From contig CP181261.1 of NCBI GenBank assembly GCA_047833665.1, positions 2,232,001-2,296,000 on the forward strand: DNA of 64,000 bases, read 5' to 3'. The position numbers were made by a program, and so were the translations under genes. Of the stretch, positions 1-7,571 are shown one piece after another. A model generated the notes under the pieces. It searched no databases and was not told the origin of the DNA. It worked only from the letters and a program-made list of their open reading frames with translations. Within the stretch, counting starts at the first letter, position 1; each line of letters begins with the position of its first letter. Source of the stretch: Caproicibacter sp047833665 (lineage in GTDB: Bacteria; Bacillota; Clostridia; Oscillospirales; Acutalibacteraceae).

Positions 1-821
1 ATACCCTTCATTTCACCTTCGGAAGCTTCTTTCATAGCCTCGCAGATTGCTTCATAGGTTGTGGACGTAGCCAGTCTTACGGTCAAGTCAACAACAGAAA
101 CATCCAACGTAGGCACACGCATGGACATACCTGTCAGCTTACCTTTTACCTCCGGAATAACAAGCGCGCATGCTTTTGCAGCACCTGTTGTCGACGGGAT
201 AATGTTGCCTGCTGCTGCACGACCGCCGCGCCAGTCTTTCTTAGACGGACCGTCAACTGTTTTCTGAGTTGCAGTTGTGGAATGTACGGTGGTCATGAGG
301 CCTTCCACAATGCCGAACTTATCATTGACAACCTTAACAATAGGAGCCAAGCAGTTCGTTGTGCAGGAAGCGTTGGAAACAACCTTCATATCTTTCTTGT
401 ACATGTCAAGGTTTACACCGCAGACAAATGTAGGAGTGTCATCTTTCGCCGGAGCAGAAATAACAACCTTTTTCGCGCCTGCCTTCAGGTGCGCAGAGGA
501 CTTTTCTGTGCTTGTGAATACACCGGTGGATTCTACCACATATTCGGCACCTACTTCACCCCACGGAATCTGAGCAGGATCTTTTTCAGCAAAAACGGAA
601 ATTGCCTTACCGTTTACAACCAGCTTTCCGTCTTCGGTTTTGACATCTCCTTGGAAATGTCCATGCATGGTATCATATTTCACCATGTACACCATGTAGT
701 CGGGATCGATAAATGGATCGTTGATTCCGACAATTTCGAAAGTTTCTGGCTGTGCGACCGCCGCGCGGAAAACAAGGCGCCCAATGCGGCCAAAACCGTT
801 GATGCCAATCTTGATGGACAT
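1..821 (-). CDS. gap: Glyceraldehyde-3-phosphate dehydrogenase (3' end outside window)
   Basis: NAD-dependent cytosolic GAPDH of glycolysis, oxidising glyceraldehyde 3-phosphate to 1,3-bisphosphoglycerate. Reading the minus strand from the ATG at 821 gives MSIKIGINGFGRIGR, the N-terminal Rossmann motif, then the catalytic SNASCTTNCLAP motif with Cys153 and the partner His180 in TTVHSTTATQ. About 273 of the usual ~335 residues lie in the window; the C-terminus is missing only because the window ends. The start is fixed by AGGAGGT eight bases upstream. It is transcribed away from the rest of the window and is not linked to pgk-tpiA-gpmI, which lie about 15 kb away on the other strand. Confidence 0.97.
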   Translation of the reverse strand, partial: MSIKIGINGFGRIGRLVFRAAVAQPETFEIVGINDPFIDPDYMVYMVKYDTMHGHFQGDVKTEDGKLVVNGKAISVFAEKDPAQIPWGEVGAEYVVESTGVFTSTEKSSAHLKAGAKKVVISAPAKDDTPTFVCGVNLDMYKKDMKVVSNASCTTNCLAPIVKVVNDKFGIVEGLMTTVHSTTATQKTVDGPSKKDWRGGRAAAGNIIPSTTGAAKACALVIPEVKGKLTGMSMRVPTLDVSVVDLTVRLATSTTYEAICEAMKEASEGEMKG

Positions 822-865
822 AAATTGCTACCTCCTAAAGTTTTCAGATGTTCTGTCTCTTTATT

Positions 866-894
866 ATTTTATTACATTGTAACTGCTTTTACAA
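866..894 (-). promoter_or_regulatory. Sigma-A promoter of gap
   Basis: On the minus strand TTGTAA (889-894) and TAAAAT (866-871) are 17 bases apart, about 45 bases before the gap start. Seen directly; use as promoter is inferred. Confidence 0.6.
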
Positions 895-930
895 GCTTTT
901 TTGATAATCTTTTAACTAGACCTTTTTATC

Positions 931-1926
931 CTACGATTCTTCCTTAGAATAAAACGGACTTGGAAGTACACTAGTGAATGTTCTACCACTTCCGCAAACT
1001 TTGCTTAAAAAGCCCACATACTCGGCAAGGTCATCGTTCTCTTCTTGTACTTTGCATTCCATATTATCCGACTTTTCTCCCTGCTGATCAATAACAGGCG
1101 GAGAAATTATTTTATCTGAAACCTTTTTTTCCTCAGCAGGACATATTTTCTGAATTGCAAAAAGAAAAGCGAGTATATAAAACGCTAGTACGATATTTGC
1201 CATATGCATACCGATTGAGACAATACCGGCTGTCTTGCCAATGCTAAAAAACTGGATACAGCTTGGCACACCTGTTACCAATGCCAGCAGCGCCGCGGGG
1301 AACCCTACCATGTAAATCATTTTGCCGCTTTTAGTACTTTCTATACCTGTGAGCAATTTTGCCTGCGTAAACAGGAATAAAAGCAGGAAAATGACCGTAA
1401 ATGTATGGTAGACGTTCTCCGGAAGATTAACGATTGCCGAGTAGGTGATGAACATAACTACAAGAAAAAAACAACCCCAAACAGATGGAAGCAGCGCCAA
1501 AAACGGCCGATTGCCCACAATACGCGAACCCACAGCAAAATCATAGGCCATCATTATCAGTACAACACCGGCCATTATCCCTGTCACAGAAAAAATTCGG
1601 TAAAAAATTAATACTCCGCCCAACAATTCTGTACCAAGCCCCACAATAGACTGCACCACCACAAAGGTACCCGCCAAAGCGCCCAAAGCAGCTGTGGGAA
1701 TACTTTTAAGCGGCTGTGTGCCAAATCCCTCGTTTTCTTGATTTCGGGCTGCAAAATAGGCTGTCAGAATAATTCCGGCAAACAGCAAAATGGATGCCAT
1801 ACCAACCATTCGGCCACCGTCCGAATAAAAACCGGTCTCAGGGTCCAGATATTGGAGCATTGCAAAAATTCTAATCGGAAGCACAAGAATCACAGTTGCC
1901 CAAAAGGCGATCCAGGCCCGCTTCAT
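931..1926 (-). CDS. Polytopic membrane protein of unknown function
   Basis: About 331 residues. The first ~265 residues contain roughly eight hydrophobic helices, beginning with WIAFWATVILVLPIRIFAML; the last ~65 are polar and acidic (EEKKVSDK, QEENDDLAEY) and probably cytoplasmic. I recognise no family motif and give no function. The ATG at 1926 is chosen because GGAGG precedes it by eight bases; an in-frame TTG 15 bases further up overlaps that ribosome site and is unlikely. It follows citrate synthase on the same strand with a gap of only 25 bases, so the two may be cotranscribed, and it precedes gap by about 110 bases. Confidence 0.75.
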   Translation of the reverse strand: MKRAWIAFWATVILVLPIRIFAMLQYLDPETGFYSDGGRMVGMASILLFAGIILTAYFAARNQENEGFGTQPLKSIPTAALGALAGTFVVVQSIVGLGTELLGGVLIFYRIFSVTGIMAGVVLIMMAYDFAVGSRIVGNRPFLALLPSVWGCFFLVVMFITYSAIVNLPENVYHTFTVIFLLLFLFTQAKLLTGIESTKSGKMIYMVGFPAALLALVTGVPSCIQFFSIGKTAGIVSIGMHMANIVLAFYILAFLFAIQKICPAEEKKVSDKIISPPVIDQQGEKSDNMECKVQEENDDLAEYVGFLSKVCGSGRTFTSVLPSPFYSKEES

Positions 1927-1951
1927 GTTGGTTTCCTCCAAACACTATATT

Positions 1952-3319
1952 CTATGTTCTTTGATCAATGGGCACATAAGGAACATTTTTGGATAAAGAA
2001 CGATATGCAGGACGCATGATGCGGCCACATGTCTCCATTTCCTCTATGCGATGCGCACACCAACCCGCAATTCTCGATACAGCAAACAGCGGCGTATACA
2101 AATCGCTTGGAATACCCAGCATTTCATAAACAAGACCTGAATAAAAATCGACATTTGCGCACATAACTTTCTGTTTTCCGGTCACCTTGGCAAAAACTTC
2201 CGGTGCAAGGCGCTCTACTCGCTCAAAAAGATCGAATTGTTCCTTCATGCCCCGTTTATCAGCTAATTTTTTCGCTTGGTTTTTCAGTATGACAGCACGC
2301 GGGTCGGACAAAGTATATACCGCATGTCCAATTCCATACAGCAAGCCGGAATAATCCGGCACTTGCCGACGAAGTATTTTCCCCAGATAATGGGCCACTT
2401 CATCATCATCTTTCCAATCTTTTACACCTTCCATTAACCCGCGCATCATCATCATGACCCTATGATTTGCGCCACCGTGACGCGGACCTTTCAGCGAACC
2501 TATTGCCGCGCTGATTGCAGAATAAATATCTGTTCCCGTAGAAGAAAGAACACGAGTTGTAAAGGTGGAGTTATTGCCTCCTCCGTGTTCCGCATGTACC
2601 ATCATACAAATGTCAAGCAACTTCGCTTCCTCATCCGTGAACGATTGATCCGGGCGAATTGCATTCAGAATAGATTCTGCAGTAGAATGGTTCGGATTCA
2701 GCGGATGGAAGTACATGCTTTCTTTGTCAAAATGTCTGCGCTTGACTTGATAAGCATATGTCATGATAGTGGGAAGGCGTGCAATCAACTGAATTGCCTG
2801 ACGCATGTTATTCTCCAGGGAAGGATTGTCCGGATCTTTATCATAGGAATACAGTGCCAAAACAGAACGTGCAAGTTTATTCATCACATTTTTGGAGGGT
2901 GCTTTGATAATCATATCCTCCGCAAAATACTCCGGCAATTCGCGGCAACTGCTCAGCACTTCTCGGAAATGGGAGAGCTGGCTTTTGGTCGGCTGTTTGC
3001 CAAAAAGCAGAAGCCACGCAACCTCCTCAAAACCAAACCGGTTTTCTGCTATACAGCCATTGACAATATCATTTAGATCAATGCCGCGGTAAGTAAGTTT
3101 CCCAACATCCGGCACCAACTCGCCGTCATCAATCAGATAACCGTGAACGTTGCAAATCAGCGTAAGTCCTGCCATGACACCCGTACCATCCGGATTCCGC
3201 AGTCCTCGTTTCACTTGATAGAGGTCAAATTTTTCCGGCGGAATTTGGTTATTGGCACGGAACTCATTGCAAAGTGACTCCAATTCCGGACTGTGGTTTT
3301 CCAGATTGATCTCCGACAT
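1952..3319 (-). CDS. gltA: Citrate synthase
   Basis: Condenses acetyl-CoA and oxaloacetate to citrate. About 455 residues, slightly long for the bacterial type. Family signatures visible: HAEHGGGNNSTF with the catalytic His, the HGGANHRVM region, GIGHAVYTLSDPRA, and the C-terminal RIAGWCAHRIEEM with the active-site Arg/His. The start is placed at the second ATG of ATGATGTCGG because AAAGGTG then has better spacing; the first ATG, three bases upstream, is equally possible. Reading further upstream to an earlier in-frame start gives a Phe/Ile-rich extension not typical of the family. No other TCA-cycle gene is adjacent, as is common in clostridia where this enzyme mainly supplies 2-oxoglutarate for glutamate. 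Confidence 0.95.
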   Translation of the reverse strand: MSEINLENHSPELESLCNEFRANNQIPPEKFDLYQVKRGLRNPDGTGVMAGLTLICNVHGYLIDDGELVPDVGKLTYRGIDLNDIVNGCIAENRFGFEEVAWLLLFGKQPTKSQLSHFREVLSSCRELPEYFAEDMIIKAPSKNVMNKLARSVLALYSYDKDPDNPSLENNMRQAIQLIARLPTIMTYAYQVKRRHFDKESMYFHPLNPNHSTAESILNAIRPDQSFTDEEAKLLDICMMVHAEHGGGNNSTFTTRVLSSTGTDIYSAISAAIGSLKGPRHGGANHRVMMMMRGLMEGVKDWKDDDEVAHYLGKILRRQVPDYSGLLYGIGHAVYTLSDPRAVILKNQAKKLADKRGMKEQFDLFERVERLAPEVFAKVTGKQKVMCANVDFYSGLVYEMLGIPSDLYTPLFAVSRIAGWCAHRIEEMETCGRIMRPAYRSLSKNVPYVPIDQRT

Positions 3320-3420
3320 CATAGCACCTTTCTTTCCAAACAAAATAAAAATAAAACCGCTGCGCAAAGCGGATTACAATTTAACCCAATGATACTTTAT
3401 TTTTTTCTGTCAATAAATGT

Positions 3421-3449
3421 ATTTTATCCCACAAAACAGGCAAAGTCAA
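3421..3449 (-). promoter_or_regulatory. Sigma-A promoter of citrate synthase
   Basis: Minus-strand TTGACT (3444-3449), 17-base spacer and TAAAAT (3421-3426), about 100 bases upstream of the start codon. The rest of the 280-base gap up to spoIID is A+T rich with no gene seen. Confidence 0.65.
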
Positions 3450-3599
3450 GAGACTACATGCATACTTCATGAATAATTTTGCAATAAAATTTGTTAACTG
3501 TTTCATTTTTTCTGCTTTTTATTCTTAATAAGCATTAATATATAAATCTGATGAATCACCATCAACAGGATCATTTATAACATGAAAGGAGGAAAGAAA

Positions 3600-4601
3600 A
3601 TGCATCAACACAAAGGAGAATTGCTTTTAGGGCTCATTCTTTTTCTGGCTATGTTTTTAATTCCATTTGTCGCTTTGGGCAATTCTTCGTCAGAAAAAAG
3701 CAACAATCATTCTCAGGCAGACACGTCACAGCCTTCGCTGACAGCTGCCAACCATTCTTTTCGTATTCTGGATACAAATACGAAGGATATTATAACCGTG
3801 GACGACCGTGAATTTCTAACGGGGGCAGTTGCCGCCGAAATGTCTCCAAATGCGGAACCGGAAGCGCTGAAAGCACAAGCAGTAGCGTGCTACACCTATT
3901 ACAGCCGGCTGCGTGAAATTCACAAAAAAACACCGGACAGTTCTTTAAATGGAGCGGATTTTTCCGCCGATTTGAAAAACGGACAGGTTTATGTAACCGA
4001 AGATCTGCGGAAAGAGCGCTGGGGAAGCCACTATGATGAATATACCAAGGCGCTTGCCTCCGCCATCGACCCTGTTTTTGGCCAAGTTCTGCGCAGTAAC
4101 GGCGATCTGATTGAGGCAACATACTATGCAATTTCGTCCGGAAACACGGAATCTTCCGAGGAAGTATGGGGCGGGAAGCGGCCTTATCTGGTTTCCGTCG
4201 CAAGCCCCGGAGACTGTTTTGCGGGCGGATATCAAACAACGGTCACCCTTTCCGCCGATCAGATGAAATCCTGTATTCTGTCCGTTGCAGCAGATGCCGA
4301 TCTTTCCGGAGATCCATCCAGTTGGGTAGGCCCCGCTGAGCGCACTACCGCAGGCACTGTAAAGACTATCTTGCTTGGCGGCAAAAGTGTTTCCGGAAAT
4401 GAAGTGCGCTTTCATTTTGGACTTCGTTCTGCCAACTTTACTGTGAATTATTCCGACGGCAAATTTGTTTTTCAAGTGCTTGGCTACGGCCACAATGTTG
4501 GAATGAGTCAGGCAGGTGCACAATATATGGCCAAACAAGGCGCCGATTACAAACAGATTTTAGCATGGTACTATCCAACCACCACACTCGGAAAACTTTA
4601 G
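3600..4601 (+). CDS. spoIID: SpoIID/LytB-domain protein (stage II sporulation protein D-like)
   Basis: Peptidoglycan-acting protein; SpoIID is a lytic transglycosylase that trims glycan strands during engulfment of the forespore. 333 residues: short cytoplasmic start, one transmembrane anchor (about residues 7-25, LLLGLILFLAMFLIPFVALG), a Ser/Gln-rich linker, then the SpoIID domain with DREFLTGAVAAEMSP, EALKAQAVACYTYY, YAISSGNTESSEEVWGG and the C-terminal GYGHNVGMSQAGAQYM and WYYPTTTLGKL motifs. The ATG at 3600 has AGGAGG seven bases upstream. It stands alone, without the spoIIQ or spoIIID neighbours seen in Bacillus, so a LytB-like paralogue cannot be excluded. Confidence 0.88.
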   Translation: MHQHKGELLLGLILFLAMFLIPFVALGNSSSEKSNNHSQADTSQPSLTAANHSFRILDTNTKDIITVDDREFLTGAVAAEMSPNAEPEALKAQAVACYTYYSRLREIHKKTPDSSLNGADFSADLKNGQVYVTEDLRKERWGSHYDEYTKALASAIDPVFGQVLRSNGDLIEATYYAISSGNTESSEEVWGGKRPYLVSVASPGDCFAGGYQTTVTLSADQMKSCILSVAADADLSGDPSSWVGPAERTTAGTVKTILLGGKSVSGNEVRFHFGLRSANFTVNYSDGKFVFQVLGYGHNVGMSQAGAQYMAKQGADYKQILAWYYPTTTLGKL

Positions 4602-4658
4602 CACGTCCGTTTGTATAAATTCCCCATCCTTATTGCCTCACGTATAAAAAAACAGATA

Positions 4659-4695
4659 AAAACAGACAGGCTCCGCTGCAGTGCCTGCCTGTTTT
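4659..4695. terminator. Bidirectional terminator between spoIID-like and DHHW genes
   Basis: Inverted repeat AACAGACAGGC / GCCTGCCTGTT (two internal mismatches) flanked by A-rich and T-rich sequence, between convergent genes. Confidence 0.7.
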
Positions 4696-4696
4696 G

Positions 4697-5872
4697 CTAT
4701 CTTCTAAGCTTATTCGCAATTGATACATCGCACAGCTGCTTGATGCTGTAAACTGCGGCTGCTTGTTGAATCTCGTTTTGCTGTATATACTCATAAATAT
4801 CCAGATTGTAATATCTTAAATCTATCATATGGATTTCAGAAAAGTTTTGCGAAAGATACGGTATCATGGAATTGGCAAATGAGTCCTTGAGCAAAAGCAG
4901 CTTATCGCCCTTAGCATCCGGATTTTTTACAACTGTGACGGAAGGATTCCCCCCTAAGTAGACCGAATACTTATCCTTTTTATTTAAATACTCCTCCCAA
5001 TAAATTCCTTGCATCGTTTTCTTGCCAACCACTTGGGTAATCGGAGCATTGTTTTTTGCATACGGCAGAATGAATGTATCAGGTTTCTGCCATGTATTCA
5101 CCGCTTTGGAATAAAGTGTCCCGAAAAAAGGCTGTGGCACTGTTTTATAGTCAAATGCGCTCTGCGGTACGCAGGGGAATTCCATCGCTTCGGACAATGC
5201 GGCATAGCCTACATACGCCCCATAAGTGTTCCAGTGATGGTCGGTTTTAAAATAATAATCGTGCCCGGTTTTCAAACTGAGGCTGGAGAATACATCTACC
5301 ACCTTCACATTTTGCCCCACAATCCGCTTCAGCTCTTCAAATTCTTCTCTTTGATCATGGTTCGGTGCAAAATATGGAAGGTTTTCCGACTGCTCCTGAG
5401 AACCGGAAGGAACCGGAAGAATTGTCAGCGGAAGGCCGGATTTTTCCGCAAAATCGGCAAGTGCTAACGCATTATCGCGGAATATTCCCGTTTTATCCGG
5501 CAACAAGACTTCATAAATATGATTATCTTTTCCAAAGTAAACGCCGCCCTGTGCGGGAATCATACTGTAATCCGCCCCAAGGTCACGCCTGCCCAAGAAC
5601 AACTGAGCTGCTGTATTCAGAGAAACGAACGTGTTCCTCAGCGGAAAATGATCGCTCACATAATTTTCTGCCGACTGCATAAATCGTCCGTCCAATACGG
5701 TATCAACAGTTGGAATCGGCATTGACTCCAGAACTCTATTTTCATTTTCGGAAAAAGTTTCTTTCGGTGCAACTATCAGCCAAAGAACGCCTACAATAAT
5801 GGATACAGCAAGCAGAAGCGTTGCCGAAATTGATACCGGAGTGCAGCCAACCCACTTTTTCATATGCAGCAT
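4697..5872 (-). CDS. DHHW-motif protein (AlgX/AlgJ-like, polysaccharide O-acetylation)
   Basis: About 391 residues: one N-terminal signal-anchor (residues ~14-35), then an extracellular SGNH-like domain with the diagnostic KTDHHWNTYGAY motif near residue 215 and LLLLKDSFANSMIPYL near 330. Proteins with this motif act with MBOAT membrane acyltransferases to transfer acetyl groups to exported polysaccharides. The MBOAT gene ends 32 bases upstream on the same strand, so the two form a transcription unit. The start has AGGAG nine bases upstream; a second in-frame ATG lies three codons later. The modified polymer cannot be identified from this window. Confidence 0.9.
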   Translation of the reverse strand: MLHMKKWVGCTPVSISATLLLAVSIIVGVLWLIVAPKETFSENENRVLESMPIPTVDTVLDGRFMQSAENYVSDHFPLRNTFVSLNTAAQLFLGRRDLGADYSMIPAQGGVYFGKDNHIYEVLLPDKTGIFRDNALALADFAEKSGLPLTILPVPSGSQEQSENLPYFAPNHDQREEFEELKRIVGQNVKVVDVFSSLSLKTGHDYYFKTDHHWNTYGAYVGYAALSEAMEFPCVPQSAFDYKTVPQPFFGTLYSKAVNTWQKPDTFILPYAKNNAPITQVVGKKTMQGIYWEEYLNKKDKYSVYLGGNPSVTVVKNPDAKGDKLLLLKDSFANSMIPYLSQNFSEIHMIDLRYYNLDIYEYIQQNEIQQAAAVYSIKQLCDVSIANKLRR

Positions 5873-5904
5873 CTTCTTTTTCTCCTAATGTTCAACATCC
5901 GCGG

Positions 5905-7296
5905 TTAGAAGCGGAAGTACAAAAACGGATTATAGGAATTATCAACAAGCGCAGCCACAGACAGCAAAAACAATACCGTCATGCCGGCACACCGAACCGC
6001 AAGCCCAGTTCTGCCTTTCCGATCCAGCCATTGTAAAATCTTTGCCGGGTACGGTGTACAAAAGAATGCGGCCAACAACAGAATCGGCCAACCGGTCATC
6101 AGCGTATATAAGCCAAGCGAATCCACGCCGCCGGAAAATCCAAACATGGCCGCCACCATGCCGCAAGCTTGCCGGATATCCGTATATGAAAAGAACACCC
6201 AGCCGATAACCGCGGCTAAAAAAGCATAGAACCAACGAAAGAAAACAGGTATTTTTTCAAGCCAATTTTGAAGAAACAACTTTTCGCAAATGATGAGAAA
6301 GCCCCAATAGGCACCCCAAACAGCAAAATTCCAACTAGCGCCATGCCAGAATCCCGTTAAGACCCACACGACCGCTAAATTACGGACTAGTTTTATGGCG
6401 GAACAGCGATTGCCGCCAAGCGGGATATAGAGATAATCGCGAAACCAGCGCCCTAATGTCATATGCCAACGGCGCCAGAACTCCGAAGCACTTTGAGAAC
6501 TGTAAGGCATGTTGAAGTTTTCCGGCAGCGTAAACCCAAACATGCGCCCTAAACCGATTGCCATATCGGTATACCCGGCAAAATCAAAATATATCTGAAA
6601 TGTAAAGGCCAAGGCCCCCAGCCAAGCACTTAACGCCGTTGGGTTTCCGAAATACTGCACCTTATCCGCAATGAGTGCAAGATTATTTGCCAGCAGAACT
6701 TTCTTAAACAGCCCATGCAAAAAACGAAGCGCACCGTCCGTAATTTGCTCCATGGACTCCGTCCTGCCCTGCAGTTGGGCCTGCATTTCGCCGTACTGGA
6801 TAATAGGCCCGGAAACTAAGTGGGGAAAAAACGAAACATAAGTTCCGAAATCAATCAGGCTTTTCTGCGGCGGTGCTTCGCCGCGGTAAATATCAATTGC
6901 ATAGGAAAGTGACTCAAAGGTATAAAAGGAAATTCCAATGGGCAAGGCCACATCAGGAACCGGAATTGACACGGAAAGAAATGAGTTGATGGTGGAAACC
7001 AGCAATGCCGCATATTTAAAATAAGCCAGTAATCCAAGATTCACGCTAATGCCGAAAATTAGTACCGCACGCCGAATAGCCGGGTGGGCTGTAAACCGCT
7101 CCAGCAGGAAACCGATCAAATAATCGAACCCAACCGTAAAAAGCATTAAAAAAACATAAACCGGCTCCCCCCAGGCGTAAAACACCAGGCTGAAAACCAG
7201 TAAACAAAAATTTCTCCAGTTACGCGGCAAGAGGTAATAGGCCGCAACCGAAACCGGAAGAAAGATAAAAATAAAAAACAAACTGCTGAAAACCAT
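5905..7296 (-). CDS. MBOAT-family O-acyltransferase (AlgI/PatA-like)
   Basis: Membrane-bound O-acyltransferase that moves acyl groups across the membrane to a secreted polysaccharide. About 463 residues with a dozen or so hydrophobic helices; motifs include PIGISFYTFESLSYAIDIYRG, FWRRWHMTLGRWFRDYLYIPLGG and LTGFWHGASWNFAVWG with the conserved catalytic His. The start MVFSSLFFIFIFLP matches the usual family N-terminus; a longer reading from a TTG at 7401 would run through a perfect inverted repeat and is rejected. AAAGG lies upstream of the chosen ATG. First gene of a two-gene unit with the DHHW protein. Confidence 0.93.
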   Translation of the reverse strand: MVFSSLFFIFIFLPVSVAAYYLLPRNWRNFCLLVFSLVFYAWGEPVYVFLMLFTVGFDYLIGFLLERFTAHPAIRRAVLIFGISVNLGLLAYFKYAALLVSTINSFLSVSIPVPDVALPIGISFYTFESLSYAIDIYRGEAPPQKSLIDFGTYVSFFPHLVSGPIIQYGEMQAQLQGRTESMEQITDGALRFLHGLFKKVLLANNLALIADKVQYFGNPTALSAWLGALAFTFQIYFDFAGYTDMAIGLGRMFGFTLPENFNMPYSSQSASEFWRRWHMTLGRWFRDYLYIPLGGNRCSAIKLVRNLAVVWVLTGFWHGASWNFAVWGAYWGFLIICEKLFLQNWLEKIPVFFRWFYAFLAAVIGWVFFSYTDIRQACGMVAAMFGFSGGVDSLGLYTLMTGWPILLLAAFFCTPYPAKILQWLDRKGRTGLAVRCAGMTVLFLLSVAALVDNSYNPFLYFRF

Positions 7297-7356
7297 ACAC
7301 CACAAAACCTTTCTCCCGATTTTATCTATTGAATATATTTTAAAATATTTAGAATC

Positions 7357-7398
7357 AAAAAGCAAGAGAACGCAAGGAAATGTTTCCTTGCGTTCTCT
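7357..7398 (-). terminator. Strong terminator between surface-protein gene and MBOAT unit
   Basis: Perfect 16-bp inverted repeat (7365-7380 with 7383-7398) with a two-base centre; on the minus strand it is followed by TGCTTTTTG. It should stop transcription from the surface-protein gene before the MBOAT gene. Confidence 0.8.
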
Positions 7399-7493
7399 CA
7401 ATATTGCCGCTATTTCGTCCCGATTTCAACGCGCTGCAAGGGACAAAGCTATCGGCTCCTTCTCAACATCTCTTCCCATATGATTCGCACAAA

Positions 7494-7525
7494 GCGGCGG
7501 CCTGAGCGCGAACTCAAACCGCCGC
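7494..7525 (-). terminator. G+C-rich hairpin after the surface-protein gene
   Basis: GCGGCGG (7494-7500) pairs with CCGCCGC (7519-7525), with further internal pairing TGAG/CTCA. It lies about 50 bases past the stop codon. There is no good T-tract, so it may protect the mRNA end rather than terminate. Confidence 0.5.
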
Positions 7526-7571
7526 CACGCAAATACAACTTACTAATTTGTTGAGTCAGTAATTATTTTAT

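Noticed and set aside
2462..3076. 204-residue open frame on plus strand opposite citrate synthase
   Set aside because: Antisense shadow; the minus-strand citrate synthase explains the sequence.
7297..7401. Longer MBOAT protein starting at TTG 7401
   Set aside because: The extension runs through a 16-bp terminator hairpin and lacks a ribosome site.
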